64,000 nucleotides of DNA from assembly GCF_000341355.1 (NCBI RefSeq), contig NC_020300.1, forward strand, positions 992,001-1,056,000, read 5' to 3'. The stretch's first letter is position 1, and every line of letters starts with the position of its first letter. This document shows, piece by piece, positions 18,649 to 30,016 of the stretch. A program made the translations under genes and the position numbers. Source of the stretch: Bartonella australis AUST/NH1. GTDB lineage: Bacteria > Pseudomonadota > Alphaproteobacteria > Rhizobiales > Rhizobiaceae. Below the pieces are notes generated by a model that was given only the letters and a program-made list of their open reading frames with translations, made no database searches and was not told the DNA's origin.

Positions 18649-19092
18649 CCCCGAAGCTGTTTATAAACAGCCTTTTAATGCCGTGATTTTAGTGCAACCC
18701 TCTAAAAAGACAGGGCAGCCCCTACACAAGCAAAACCGGCGTAATTTAAGAACTTTTACTTAAATATTTCGTCGTGCCCTACGGCGATATCGCGGTCTTC
18801 CCCTCCCCAACGACTCAATGATAATTATCCCAATCACACCTAGCCTTAATGGCCATTAAATACCGGCTGTACTTTAAAACTATTTATTCACAATTGGTCA
18901 AACATAATATCGGAACTATATTTGTATCCGTGCTAATTTCCCCTCCTTCTAATCTCTCTAAGCTCTAAAAGTTGTTAAAAGTGTTTTTTTCCTTTACGAT
19001 TCAATCATATCATATTTTACGCAAAGAATTAACTCTTTCCGGCGTAATTTTGGCATTACTTAAATAACAAATTAAGGGGGGTGCATCCAAAA
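18649..19092. promoter_or_regulatory. Upstream region of first cycA copy, duplicated ahead of the second copy
   Basis: No gene is present. The block from about 18825 onward resembles the block from about 20590 upstream of the second permease (shared TTAATGGCCATTAAATACCGGCTGT-like and AACGGCCACTAAACACCAGC-like stretches, and the AACATCCAAAAATG-type leader at the start codon). The promoter region was therefore copied with the gene. Individual promoter boxes could not be fixed. Confidence 0.5.
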
Positions 19093-20478
19093 ATGGATAA
19101 TAAGCAAAAACAAAAAAGAAAATTACGACGTGGACTAAGCAACCGCCATGTACAGCTCATTGCCATCGGTGGAGCTATCGGAGCAGGCCTCTTTATGGGG
19201 TCAGGAAAAACGATCAGCATCGCCGGTCCCTCAATTATATTTGTTTACGCCATCGTCGGTTTCTTTCTCTATTTTGTCATGCGTGCTATGGGGGAATTGT
19301 TGCTTTCCAATACGCAATACCGATCCTTTGCTGATTTCTCGGCCGATTTGTTGGGGCCTGGTGTTGGATTCTTAATTGGCTGGACTTATTGGTTATGTTG
19401 GATCGTGACCGGGACTGCAGAGATTATCGCCATCGTCACTTACGTACAGTTTTGGTGGCCCGATCTTAATCCATGGATTCCCATTTTCACCTGTATAATT
19501 TTATTCTCATTGTTTAATCTTACAGCAGTCAAACTGTTTGGTGAACTTGAGTTTTGGTTTAGTCTTATCAAGATTGTTGCAATTTTATCGTTAATTGTGA
19601 CGGGATTTTATATGATATTCACAAACTTCATTTCTCCAAATGGCAATATTGCCTCTTTCGATAATTTATGGAACCATGGAGATCTTTTTCCTCGGGGGAG
19701 TACGGGATTTTTTGCCGGATTTCAAATTGCTATTTTTTCCTTCGTTGGTATTGAACTCTCAGGGACAAGCGCAGCTGAGGTGAGAGAGCCTCAAAAAGTC
19801 CTACCAAAAGCGATCAATTCAATACCTCTGCGCATCGTATTTTTTTATATTTTCTCTCTTGTCGTAATTATGTCAGTCACTCCTTGGAATCAAATGATTC
19901 CGGGTAAAAGCCCGTTTGTAGAAATGTTTCGGCTCGCTGGTATTCCGGCAGCAGCTGGTATGATTAATTTTGTCGTTCTTACAGCAGCTGCATCTTCTGC
20001 TAATAGCGGTATCTTCTCTAGCAGTCGCATGGTATACGGACTCGCAACTAAACAAGGAGCTCCTAAATTCTTAGGGAAACTCTCCAAAAACCATATTCCG
20101 GCCAACGCATTATTTTTTTCATGCTTATGCATCTTATTAGGCTATACAATTTTATCGTCATCCCCGACCGTCATAGCTTCCTTTACGATCGTCACTACTA
20201 TTGCAGCGATTTTATTTATATTTGTGTGGTCTGTAATTTTGGTCAGTTATATTGTTTATCGTCGCAAACGGCCTGCACAACACACGGTATCTGCTTACAA
20301 AATGCCAGGAGGTATTTTTATGTGCTGGATCACTCTAGCGTTCTTTGCTTTCATTCTTTTTTTATTGACTCTAGAACCTGATACTTTCTCGGCTTTAAAG
20401 TACACTCCGCTGTGGTTTATATTTTTAGGAATTATGTATTTTTTTAAAAAGAAAAATTTTGCCGAACCTAAGAAATAA
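19093..20478 (+). CDS. cycA: CycA-type amino acid permease (D-Ser/D-Ala/Gly), copy 1
   Basis: This 461-residue inner membrane transporter of the amino acid-polyamine-organocation superfamily closely follows E. coli CycA, which imports glycine, D-alanine and D-serine with protons. The CycA-like stretches are NRHVQLIAIGGAIGAGLFMG (substrate-binding first membrane segment), SGKTISIAGPSIIFVY, VMRAMGELLLSN and VIMSVTPWNQ. About 12 hydrophobic segments are present. The frame is open to a GTG at 19081, but the GGGGGG ribosome site is spaced for the ATG at 19093, which also aligns with the start of copy 2. An intrinsic terminator follows at 20502. Exact substrate is inferred. Confidence 0.88.
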   Translation: MDNKQKQKRKLRRGLSNRHVQLIAIGGAIGAGLFMGSGKTISIAGPSIIFVYAIVGFFLYFVMRAMGELLLSNTQYRSFADFSADLLGPGVGFLIGWTYWLCWIVTGTAEIIAIVTYVQFWWPDLNPWIPIFTCIILFSLFNLTAVKLFGELEFWFSLIKIVAILSLIVTGFYMIFTNFISPNGNIASFDNLWNHGDLFPRGSTGFFAGFQIAIFSFVGIELSGTSAAEVREPQKVLPKAINSIPLRIVFFYIFSLVVIMSVTPWNQMIPGKSPFVEMFRLAGIPAAAGMINFVVLTAAASSANSGIFSSSRMVYGLATKQGAPKFLGKLSKNHIPANALFFSCLCILLGYTILSSSPTVIASFTIVTTIAAILFIFVWSVILVSYIVYRRKRPAQHTVSAYKMPGGIFMCWITLAFFAFILFLLTLEPDTFSALKYTPLWFIFLGIMYFFKKKNFAEPKK

Positions 20479-20501
20479 AATTTGTGCGCAAAAAGCATAT
20501 T

Positions 20502-20530
20502 AAAAAAGGTAACCCCGGTTACCTTTTTAT
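20502..20530 (+). terminator. Intrinsic terminator after cycA copy 1
   Basis: The A-rich stem AAAAAGGTAACC pairs with GGTTACCTTTTT, with a run of T on the 3' side. It lies 24 bases after the stop codon. Confidence 0.8.
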
Positions 20531-20881
20531 TTAAAAACTTCTTCATAGCTTACTACAATTTTAAGGGTACTGTATAACTCCCCCGGTTTAATGGTAATTA
20601 TTGCACTTACGCCGGGTGTCGGGCCTTAACGGCCACTAAACACCAGCTGTGATCAAAATTCCGTACTCACAAATTTTTGCCGTTCTGCTTTTAAATACCG
20701 CAATTATATTTCAGCTCGCGTCAGTTTTTCTTTTTCATAAGCTCCCTAAAGCCACTAAAATTGCCAAAAATATTTTTTTCCTTTACGGACTCACCCGTAT
20801 CATATATCACGCTTCACGTAGGAAATTACCCTATTTTAGCATAAATTTAGCCTTAAATAATATTAGAGGGAACATCCAAAA
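20531..20881. promoter_or_regulatory. Spacer with duplicated promoter region of cycA copy 2
   Basis: No supportable gene. An 84-codon frame at 20649-20903 runs into the start of copy 2 in another frame and is judged spurious. The stretch from about 20590 is related to the region upstream of copy 1. Confidence 0.5.
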
Positions 20882-22282
20882 ATGGGCACTAGACAAAATT
20901 TAGATGAAGGTTATCAAAGAAAATTAAAACGCGGATTGGATAACCGCCACGTACAGCTTATCGCTATTGGCGGGGCTATTGGAACAGGCCTCTTTATGGG
21001 GTCAGGAAAAACGATCAGCATTGCCGGTCCCTCAATTATATTTGTTTACGCCACCGTTGGTTGCTTTCTCTATTTCGTCATGCGTGCTATGGGAGAATTG
21101 CTGCTTTCTAACGCGCAATACCGGTCTTTTGCTGATTTCTCAGCCGATTTGTTGGGGCCGTTTATTGGATTCTTAATCGGCTGGTGTTATTGGCTAAGCT
21201 GGGTTGTAGCCGGAGCCGCAGATGTTATCGCCATCGTCAATTATATGCAATTTTGGTGGCCCAATCTCAATCCGTGGCTTCCAGTTCTTGCCTGTATTAT
21301 TTTCTTCTTAGCCTTTAATCTTGTGGCCGTAAAAATGTTTGGTGAACTTGAGTTTTGGTTTAGTCTCATCAAAATCGTCGCAATTTTGGTATTAATTGTT
21401 ATCGGATTTTATATGATATCTACAGGCTTCGTCTCCCCAAGGGGCAACGTCGCCTCTTTGAATAACTTGTGGAATGACGGAAACATTTTTCCTCGAGGGG
21501 TTACAGGATTTTTTGCCGGATTTCAAATCGCTACTTTTTCTTTTGTTGGTATTGAACTCGCTGGAACAAGCGCAGCTGAAGTCAAAGAACCCGAAAAAGT
21601 CTTACCAAAAGCGATCAATGCAATACCTCTGCGCGTCGTATTTTTTTATATTTTCTCTCTTATTGTAATCATGTCAGTTACACCTTGGAATCAAGTCGTT
21701 CCGGATAAAAGCCCATTTGTAGAAATGTTTCGGCTCGCTGGTATTCCGGCAACAGCTGGTATGATCAATTTTGTTGTTCTTACAGCAGCCGCATCTTCCG
21801 CTAATAGTGGCATTTTCTCTAGTAGCCGCATGGTATACGGGCTCGCGACTAAACAAGGAGCTCCTAGATTCTTAGGGAAACTCTCCAAAAATCATATCCC
21901 AGCTAACGGATTGATCTTTTCGTGCTTATGCATCTTATTGTGCTACACACTTTTATTGTTAGCCCCGTCCGTTATATTTGCTTTTACAATCGTCACCACT
22001 ATTTCGGCGATTGTATGCATATTTATATGGTCTGCAATTTTGGTCAGCTATATTGTTTACCGCCGCAAGCGGCCTACGCAGCATGAAGCGTCCATCTACA
22101 AAATGCCGGGAGGTATTTTTATGTGCTGGATCGTTCTGGCCTTCTTTGCCTTTATTCTTTTCTCATTAACGTTAGAGCCTGATACTTTAATAACTTTAGA
22201 ATATATGCCTTTGTGGTTTGGATTTTTGGGAATCATGTATTTTATGCTTAAAAAGAAAACTCCTGTCGGGAACAAAAAATAA
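20882..22282 (+). CDS. cycA: CycA-type amino acid permease (D-Ser/D-Ala/Gly), copy 2
   Basis: This 466-residue paralogue of the preceding gene has the same family marks (NRHVQLIAIGGAIGTGLFMG, SGKTISIAGPSIIFVY, FGELEFWFSLIKIVAIL). It is more like E. coli CycA at the first segment (GTGLFMG rather than GAGLFMG). Differences from copy 1 cluster in the N-terminal tail, around residues 100-140, the late membrane segments (about 345-385) and the C-terminal tail. Both copies are intact, so both are probably expressed; divergence in the membrane segments may alter substrate preference. AGAGGGAAC lies upstream of the ATG. A strong terminator follows. Confidence 0.88.
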   Translation: MGTRQNLDEGYQRKLKRGLDNRHVQLIAIGGAIGTGLFMGSGKTISIAGPSIIFVYATVGCFLYFVMRAMGELLLSNAQYRSFADFSADLLGPFIGFLIGWCYWLSWVVAGAADVIAIVNYMQFWWPNLNPWLPVLACIIFFLAFNLVAVKMFGELEFWFSLIKIVAILVLIVIGFYMISTGFVSPRGNVASLNNLWNDGNIFPRGVTGFFAGFQIATFSFVGIELAGTSAAEVKEPEKVLPKAINAIPLRVVFFYIFSLIVIMSVTPWNQVVPDKSPFVEMFRLAGIPATAGMINFVVLTAAASSANSGIFSSSRMVYGLATKQGAPRFLGKLSKNHIPANGLIFSCLCILLCYTLLLLAPSVIFAFTIVTTISAIVCIFIWSAILVSYIVYRRKRPTQHEASIYKMPGGIFMCWIVLAFFAFILFSLTLEPDTLITLEYMPLWFGFLGIMYFMLKKKTPVGNKK

Positions 22283-22304
22283 AATCTGCGCAGAAAAAGC
22301 GCAT

Positions 22305-22337
22305 CAAAAAAGGGGTAATTTCAATTACCCCTTTTTA
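22305..22337. terminator. Intrinsic terminator between cycA copy 2 and ilvC
   Basis: GGGGTAATT and AATTACCCC form a perfect 9-base stem around TC, flanked by A tract on the left and T tract on the right. It can serve both converging transcription units. Confidence 0.85.
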
Positions 22338-22379
22338 TAGATCCGCAATCTTCCGTTCATAAAGAACTTAAATATAAAA

Positions 22380-23964
<1,585 letters not shown>

Positions 23965-24717
23965 TTACTTCAATAACTGGATGAAACGCTGAACGGTATT
24001 GTGCATCCCATATTCTAGTGCATCAGCGATAAGCCCATGACCAATAGAGACCTCGTTCAACCAAGGTATTTTATTAACGAGAGCAGAAATATTGGTAATT
24101 GTTAGATCATGCCCTGCATTGATCCCTAAATGCAACTGCTTGGCTTTTTGTGCCGCAAAAACAAGTTTATCTAGCTCATCATTCTGTTTTTGCCTGTCTT
24201 CAAACGCACCGCCGTAAAGCCCTGTGTAAAATTCCACACGGTCAGAGCCGATCGCTTTAGCAATATCAAGGCCATCTGGAACAGGATCAGAAAATAACGA
24301 TACACGAATTTTTTTTTCTTTTAAGCGTCGAACAATAGGCGCCAAAAATTCCGCATTGTTAGCAAAGTCCCAGCCATGATCAGAAGTCGACTGAGTCGGG
24401 TCATCAGGCACGAGAGTAATCTGATCAGCGTACTTTTCCGCAAAACTTAAAAATGTCTCACTCGGATAACCTTCAATATTAAGCTCAGCAGTGGGAAAAG
24501 TTCTGTTAATTAAAAAACGTATGTCCTGCAAATCAGAAAAACGAATGTGCCTCTCATCTGGTCGCGGATGAACCGTCAAGCCTGCTGCACCAGCCGCAAG
24601 TGCTATACGCCCCATATTCTCGACGCTCGGCCACGGAAGATTACGCCGATTGCGCAAAACAGCGACGGCATTGAGATTAACAGAAAGTTTTACCCTCATA
24701 CACATTTCTATTTCCAT
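23965..24717 (-). CDS. pdxJ: Pyridoxine 5'-phosphate synthase
   Basis: This 250-residue TIM-barrel enzyme condenses 1-deoxyxylulose 5-phosphate with 3-amino-2-oxopropyl phosphate to make pyridoxine 5'-phosphate, the last ring-forming step of the DXP-dependent vitamin B6 pathway. Typical blocks are [29 protein letters not shown] (catalytic-site His and Arg), [44 protein letters not shown] and [16 protein letters not shown]. The ATG at 24717 follows a TTAGGGTATTG ribosome region; a TTG one codon earlier is also possible. It lies just after the RecD-like helicase gene on the same strand. Its product would supply the cofactor that IlvA requires. Confidence 0.95.
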   Translation of the reverse strand: MEIEMCMRVKLSVNLNAVAVLRNRRNLPWPSVENMGRIALAAGAAGLTVHPRPDERHIRFSDLQDIRFLINRTFPTAELNIEGYPSETFLSFAEKYADQITLVPDDPTQSTSDHGWDFANNAEFLAPIVRRLKEKKIRVSLFSDPVPDGLDIAKAIGSDRVEFYTGLYGGAFEDRQKQNDELDKLVFAAQKAKQLHLGINAGHDLTITNISALVNKIPWLNEVSIGHGLIADALEYGMHNTVQRFIQLLK

Positions 24718-24786
24718 CAATACCCTAAAAATAGAGGAGGAACGCCCTCCCTATAATAACCCTAGACAATAAAATAGTACTTTTCT

Positions 24787-25908
24787 TCACCGCACAATCG
24801 TTAAACGCTCTGCTGCACGAGTGATAGCAGTATAAAGCCAACGTGCGTACATATCACGAAATGCAAAACTTTCATCAAATAAAACTACATTATCCCATTG
24901 AGATCCCTGAGCTTTATGAACAGTCAGCGCATACCCGTAATCAAAATCATCGTATCGTTTTTTTAATTGCCACGAAACTTCATGATCAGGACCCTCAAAA
25001 GTCGCTTTTAGAAGTTTAATCTTTGCCACCCCGCGCTCGCTCTCTTCCGGCTTAACAAGGAGGTTGATAGTTGGTTTAACCGTTTCTTTCTGTGAGGTTA
25101 GCACCTTCCATAAAGAGCCATTTAACAAGCCTTTAGCAGGATCATTACGCAAACACACAAGCTTGTCTCCAGCTTGCGGATAATCCGCTGTAAATCCTTT
25201 TAACTCACGCAAACGTTTATTATAAAGGTGACGCGTTCGGTTGATCCCCACCAAAAGCTGATCGGCATCTAACACGAGCTGTTTGTCAACCTCTTTACGC
25301 GCAATGACGCGTGCCAGCCCGTAATCGCCATAAGCTATTTCACGCCCCTCGCGTACATCCATAGCCAGGCGGATGATTGGGTTGTCGTAAGCTTGTCGGT
25401 GAATTTCTGATAAAAGGAAATCTGGCGCGCTCTCAGAAAAAAAACCACTGCCTGATATAGGAGGCAATTGGCCTGGATCACCGAGGACAAGAATTGGCGT
25501 CCCAAAACTCATCAAATCACGTGCTAATTGTTCGTCCACCATCGAACATTCGTCAACAATAACGAGTTTAGCTTGCGCGATTGGGCTTCGCCGATTTAAC
25601 GCAAATGTCGGCGCAACAGATGTCCTGCCCGTCGCATCATCAGAAATTTCTTCTTCTCCGCGAGGACAATAAATTAATGAATGAATAGTACGAGCGTTAC
25701 TTGCACCCTTAGAACGCAGAACTTGCGCCGCTTTACCTGTGAATGCAGCAAACTGGACGGAACCATCAACTGTTTCTGCAAAATAACGAGCGAGTGTCGT
25801 TTTTCCTGTTCCTGCGTAACCAAAAAGACGGAAAATAGGAGAGTGCCGGTCTCTTAACCACGCGGCCACGGCTTTCAATGCATTATCCTGTTCTAGCGAA
25901 AACTGCAT
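24787..25908 (-). CDS. RecD-like superfamily 1 DNA helicase
   Basis: This 373-residue ATPase resembles the helicase part of RecD and phage Dda, 5' to 3' helicases of superfamily 1B. Visible motifs are Walker A GYAGTGKTTLA (about residues 30-40), Walker B VIVDECSMVD, motif III GDPGQLPPI, and the C-terminal UvrD_C_2 motif ALTVHKAQGSQWDNVV with YTAITRAAERL. It is much shorter than RecD of the RecBCD complex and no recB or recC lies nearby, so it acts alone or with other partners. A role in replication-fork or repair processing is inferred. It sits between pdxJ and the gap where ilvH would be expected. Confidence 0.88.
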   Translation of the reverse strand: MQFSLEQDNALKAVAAWLRDRHSPIFRLFGYAGTGKTTLARYFAETVDGSVQFAAFTGKAAQVLRSKGASNARTIHSLIYCPRGEEEISDDATGRTSVAPTFALNRRSPIAQAKLVIVDECSMVDEQLARDLMSFGTPILVLGDPGQLPPISGSGFFSESAPDFLLSEIHRQAYDNPIIRLAMDVREGREIAYGDYGLARVIARKEVDKQLVLDADQLLVGINRTRHLYNKRLRELKGFTADYPQAGDKLVCLRNDPAKGLLNGSLWKVLTSQKETVKPTINLLVKPEESERGVAKIKLLKATFEGPDHEVSWQLKKRYDDFDYGYALTVHKAQGSQWDNVVLFDESFAFRDMYARWLYTAITRAAERLTIVR

Positions 25909-26436
25909 AATTTATCAAAGATAAGATTCGCACCGAAAGGGCAAGCATTAAAAAAACAAAAACTACCGTAAAAATAGCTACTTATCTCTATAGTAGTCCT
26001 AAATAATAACTCACCCCTCCTGCATTTGCTCGGTATTTTTTCAAATATTAACAAATACAAAGCGCTTATATACCAATCAATGCATATATCTTTCCAATAA
26101 TTTCACATTAAAACGGTTATCCGCCGCATCAATAAGTTCTGCGCATAGCATTTTAGCATCTATAAAAACTGAGTTTAGTAAAACGCTCCCTAACTATTTT
26201 AATCAATACTCGTTGTCTATTTTGAAATAGCAAACTTTTTATAGATAAAAGACACAAGCAATCTAATCGGTGCACGGCGAGTGGAAGCGATTATTTCACC
26301 ACGACAATAAGTCGGTCATATATGAAAAACTGCCTACTCAAATAATGAAGATACACGTTATTGTGGACGGTTTTTAAAAGAGGTACAAGTTAATGAAGTG
26401 AAAATTTAAATCTTTATAATTCTAACCTCAAGCTCC
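25909..26436. other. Gap of 528 bases downstream of ilvI; ilvH not found
   Basis: AT-rich sequence with no supportable frame. In related Rhizobiales the acetolactate synthase small subunit gene ilvH commonly follows ilvI, but no ACT-domain coding sequence is visible here on either strand. Confidence 0.55.
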
Positions 26437-28236
26437 TTATACGAGAAATTGCCCACCAGCAGGGACGGCGTTAGAAATAGTTTCGTCGCTAGCTTCTTCA
26501 GATAACAGCATATCATTGTGCGCGCACCCAGATGGAATCATTGGGAAACAATTCGCCAAATTATCAACACAACAATCGAATAAAATCGGTCCGTCGTAGT
26601 CGATCATTTGCTGAATTTTTCCATCAAGTTCGTCCGGCTTTGAACAACGGATACCGATTGCTCCATAAGCTTCTGCTAATTTCACAAAGTCGGGTAGTGC
26701 TTCCGTGTAAGAATGAGAGAGACGATTGCCGTGCAATAATTGCTGCCACTGGCGCACCATCCCCATATACTGGTTATTCAAGATAAAAACCTTCACCGGG
26801 GTATTATGTTGAATTGCCGTCGCAAGTTCCTGAATATTCATCTGAATTGAGGCGTCACCAGAAATACATATAACAAGCGCGTCAGGATGAGCAATCTGAA
26901 CACCGATAGCAGAGGGAAAGCCATAGCCCATCGTCCCAAGTCCACCAGATGTCACCCAATGTTTTGGCTCGTCAAAATGACAATATTGGGCAGCCCACAT
27001 CTGATGCTGCCCGACATCAGTAGTAATATAAGTATTCGCATTTTTGGTAAGAGTATGAAGACGCTCAAGCGCGTATTGCGGCATAATAACATCTTTTTTT
27101 TCGGTATATGCCAATGAATTACGAGCGCGCCAATAATTAATTTTTATCCACCATTCATTACGGCTTTTCTCATCGACCGTTAATCGTAGCGCGCGCAAAT
27201 ATTGCATCATATCTCCTAAAACGGATGCCACATCACCAATGAGAGAAATATCTGCCTTGACTATCTTATTGATTGAAGAGGGATCAATATCAATATGGAT
27301 GATGCGCGCGCGGGGTGCGAACGCGTCAAGGCGACCGGTAATACGATCATCAAACCGCGCGCCGACGGCTAGCATAACATCGCAATCATGCATGGTCATA
27401 TTAGCTTCATAAGTCCCGTGCATCCCAAGCATTCCAAGCCAATTTTTATGAGAAGCAGGATAAGCACCAAGCCCCATTAATGTCGAAGTAATCGGAAAAT
27501 TCCCCCAAATGACCAAATCACGTAAAAGCTGTACAGCTTTCTGTCCCGACGAAATAACACCACCACCAGAATAAATGACGGGCTTTTTTGCTTCTACTAA
27601 AAGAGAAACAGCAGATTCAATGGCCTCTGTATCTCTTTTCAATTGTGGATGACAATATGTAGACGTCCTAGCCTTAGGTACCCTATAAATCCCTGAAGCA
27701 AATTGAATATCTTTAGGAATATCAATCAAAACCGGCCCTGGACGACCCGATTGCGCAACATAAAACGCTTCATGAATAATCTGTGCTAGGTCGTTTACAT
27801 CTTTAATCAGCCAATTATGTTTGGTACAAGGCTTCGTGATGCTAACTATATCTGCCTCTTGAAAAGCATTCGTCCCCATCACAGTCGTAGGCACCTGACC
27901 AGAAAAACAAACAATGGGAATAGAATCCATTAATGCATCCTGTAAAGGAGTCACCGCACCCGTTGCACCTGGGCCAGAAGTCACCAGCATAACACCGACC
28001 TTCCCCGTACTACGCGCATAACCCTCGGCTGCGTGACCTGCCGCTTGTTCGTGGCGCACCAAAATATGCTGAAATGAATCTTGCTGATAAATTGCATCAA
28101 AAATAGGAAGAACAGCTCCACCAGGATAACCAAAAATATGTTTAATCCCTTGATCTATAAGAGCTTGAATCACTATTTCAGCTCCTGACATTATTGTTCC
28201 GTCCGCACTCCCTTTTGCTTTTGGACAATTTTTCAT
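26437..28236 (-). CDS. ilvI: Acetolactate synthase large (catalytic) subunit
   Basis: This is a thiamine diphosphate-dependent enzyme of about 599 residues that joins two pyruvates, or pyruvate and 2-oxobutyrate, as the first common step of branched-chain amino acid synthesis. The blocks [18 protein letters not shown] and [17 protein letters not shown] (catalytic Glu) mark the first domain. The thiamine-binding [15 protein letters not shown] motif and [13 protein letters not shown] are in the third domain. Start choice is open: GTG 28245, ATG 28236 or ATG 28191 (MSGAEIV); I use 28236. Upstream lie a leucine-rich leader peptide and terminator hairpin, so attenuation is likely. The regulatory subunit gene is not adjacent. 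Confidence 0.95.
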   Translation of the reverse strand: MKNCPKAKGSADGTIMSGAEIVIQALIDQGIKHIFGYPGGAVLPIFDAIYQQDSFQHILVRHEQAAGHAAEGYARSTGKVGVMLVTSGPGATGAVTPLQDALMDSIPIVCFSGQVPTTVMGTNAFQEADIVSITKPCTKHNWLIKDVNDLAQIIHEAFYVAQSGRPGPVLIDIPKDIQFASGIYRVPKARTSTYCHPQLKRDTEAIESAVSLLVEAKKPVIYSGGGVISSGQKAVQLLRDLVIWGNFPITSTLMGLGAYPASHKNWLGMLGMHGTYEANMTMHDCDVMLAVGARFDDRITGRLDAFAPRARIIHIDIDPSSINKIVKADISLIGDVASVLGDMMQYLRALRLTVDEKSRNEWWIKINYWRARNSLAYTEKKDVIMPQYALERLHTLTKNANTYITTDVGQHQMWAAQYCHFDEPKHWVTSGGLGTMGYGFPSAIGVQIAHPDALVICISGDASIQMNIQELATAIQHNTPVKVFILNNQYMGMVRQWQQLLHGNRLSHSYTEALPDFVKLAEAYGAIGIRCSKPDELDGKIQQMIDYDGPILFDCCVDNLANCFPMIPSGCAHNDMLLSEEASDETISNAVPAGGQFLV

Positions 28237-28260
28237 TCTTCCCACCCGTCTTATTGCAAA

Positions 28261-28292
28261 GCAAAATAAAAAGGCCCCCCGATAGGGGCCTA
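28261..28292 (-). terminator. Attenuator terminator in the ilvI leader
   Basis: On the minus strand GGCCCC-TATC-GGGGGGCC is followed by TTTTTATTTT, a strong intrinsic terminator lying about 25 bases before ilvI and after the leader peptide. A competing 10-base stem (TACTGCGCAT with ATGTGCGGTA, some G-U pairs) lies immediately upstream. This order is that of amino acid attenuators. Confidence 0.8.
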
Positions 28293-28328
28293 CCGCACAT
28301 TACACTCTCCACCCTATGCGCAGTAATA

Positions 28329-28379
28329 CTATAACGAGAATATTCTCTGCAGAGGGAGATTTAATGTCGTCAATGCCAT
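28329..28379 (-). CDS. Leucine-rich leader peptide of the ilvI attenuator
   Basis: A 16-codon frame on the minus strand reads MALTTLNLPLQRIFSL and stops. Five of 16 residues are leucine and one is isoleucine, including the terminal leucine next to the stop. It ends about 40 bases before the attenuator terminator and about 90 bases before ilvI. Translation pausing at leucine codons when charged tRNA-Leu is scarce would be expected to favour the alternative hairpin and read-through. The ribosome site is weak (GATTGACGA). Position and composition, not homology, support the call. Confidence 0.65.
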   Translation of the reverse strand: MALTTLNLPLQRIFSL

Positions 28380-28449
28380 TCGTCAATCAAAAATTACCAC
28401 CCAAAAACCTCTTCCTTTTCAAAGCGTTTCGAGATCTTTTGCTATTTTA

Positions 28450-29325
28450 TTACGAGGAAATTAGCTTCCATTCTCTATCAAACTGATTAGAAAACCAAGT
28501 TATTTGCCTTTTTGCGTATCTCCTAGTCTGCATTTTCGCCATCTCAATAGCATCTTCTAAACTTTTGTCTCCATCTAAATAAGCCGTAAATTCCGGTATA
28601 CCAATGGCTTTCATCGCCGGCGATAAAGGAGAAAGCGTGAGTCTTCTCATGGAAATGACTTCTTCTAAAACCCCTCTTTCGACCATAGAATCAAGCCTCT
28701 TATTAATGCGCTCATAAAGCAATTGGCGTGGCGGAATTATAAGAATCTTTTCTAAGCAATCCTGTGCAAGCGGAGGTGTTGTTTTTTGCTTTTGCCACCA
28801 ACTTAATTTTTTACCAGTCGCTTCATAAACTTCTAAAGCGCGTATAATACGTTGGCCATCTTGCGGAGAAATTTTCGCAGAGATATCAGCATCCACTTGC
28901 GATAACTTGTGGTAAAGGCTTTTAGGCCCCTCCTTACAAAGCCGCGTTCGCCACTTCTGCCGGAGAATGTCTGGAATGTAAGGGATTTCTGAAATCCCTT
29001 CTAAAAGCGCGCGAAAGTAAAGTCCCGTACCACCAACAAAAATAAGAGGTTGTGATGTAAACATGCTTAAAAGCTTACGAACATCGCATAACCATTGCCC
29101 CACAGAGTAACTAAGAGCGGGACTCACGTGACCATAAAGATAATGCGGGACGGTCATAATATCAGTTTTCGTCGGCCGTGCTGTCAAAATATTTAACACA
29201 TCGTAAACCTGCATCGAATCAGTATTAATAATGACGGCGTTTTTTTCTTGAGCCATTTTTAGTGCAAGCTCCGACTTGCCGCTTGCAGTTGAACCAGCTA
29301 TCAATGTGACCGTTCTTTGTGTCAT
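28450..29325 (-). CDS. miaA: tRNA dimethylallyltransferase
   Basis: This 291-residue enzyme adds a dimethylallyl group to adenosine 37 of tRNAs that read codons starting with U, improving reading accuracy. The P-loop is GSTASGKS (residues 11-18 from the chosen start). Other family blocks are INTDSMQVYDVL, PHYLYGHVSP, FVGGTGLYFRALLEGI, and the C-terminal TRRYAKRQITWFSNQ. The frame is open to 29358, but AGGAGG nine bases before the ATG at 29325 and the start MTQRTVTLIAG support the shorter form. It is immediately upstream of the ilvI leader on the same strand; the leader may carry its own promoter. Confidence 0.95.
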   Translation of the reverse strand: MTQRTVTLIAGSTASGKSELALKMAQEKNAVIINTDSMQVYDVLNILTARPTKTDIMTVPHYLYGHVSPALSYSVGQWLCDVRKLLSMFTSQPLIFVGGTGLYFRALLEGISEIPYIPDILRQKWRTRLCKEGPKSLYHKLSQVDADISAKISPQDGQRIIRALEVYEATGKKLSWWQKQKTTPPLAQDCLEKILIIPPRQLLYERINKRLDSMVERGVLEEVISMRRLTLSPLSPAMKAIGIPEFTAYLDGDKSLEDAIEMAKMQTRRYAKRQITWFSNQFDREWKLISS

Positions 29326-30016
29326 AAATGAAAGCCTCCTACACTCACCAATGAACAATTTACTGCAATATCAATATCCATGACCGACATTAAAATCCAG
29401 CATCCACTTATGATCTTGTAGATAACAGCCTTCAAAGTATAAATGCAAACAGTGTTATGCGCTTAATGCAGGAAAGATCTGTGATATTTCTTTACGCTTT
29501 AAAAGGGTAAAATAACCAGTATAATAATTCCAAAAGAGTACGAAAATATCTTTTACCGATATTGTCACCTGCAAAAGAGAAAGCGTCGCAAAAAACTCTT
29601 ACTTTCAGCCATGAAATTTATGCCGTTAAATAAAAACGCTCTGCTGAACAGGCTAATAAAATAGGATAGAGAAAGATAACATTGATGTCACTAAATCAAC
29701 CACGAATAGCGAAATGATTTCTGAACTTGCATGAAGGAAATACTTTATGCCGCCCAAAAGTCCTTCTCAATAATAATGGATGAAGATACAGAAACCGCAC
29801 ACCGTCTTATATTTCTAAAAACAAAATATCGCTCGCCGACTATATACAAAAATAACAATTACTCAGTGCTCAGTTCTACCCTTTATATAACCGAATCTGC
29901 ACCTTACCTACGCATACTCATCATAGAGACCGCACGCTTCCTCTTATATTGAATCATAAATACACAGCTCGCAATCATAATGAGGCCGCGGATAATCGGA
30001 CATTTTCGCAAAAATA
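29326..30016. other. Gap of about 690 bases between degP and miaA
   Basis: No supportable gene. In related genomes a serB gene often lies here; I looked for its DxDST-type motif on the plus strand and did not see it. A 73-codon frame at 29731-29952 has no recognisable feature. Confidence 0.45.

Larger units (their letters stand above)
18825..22337. repeat. Tandem duplication of an amino acid permease unit
   Basis: Two adjacent units each contain an upstream region, a cycA-type gene and an intrinsic terminator. The start codons are 1,789 bases apart. Long blocks of the coding sequences are nearly the same at the DNA level, while the N- and C-terminal codons and several membrane segments differ. 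Confidence 0.85.

Noticed and set aside
20649..20903. An 84-codon frame ahead of cycA copy 2
   Set aside because: It runs into the cycA start in another frame and lies in duplicated upstream sequence; the equivalent region before copy 1 has no matching frame.
29731..29952. A 73-codon plus-strand frame between degP and miaA, considered as a serB remnant
   Set aside because: None of the SerB phosphatase motifs can be seen in it.
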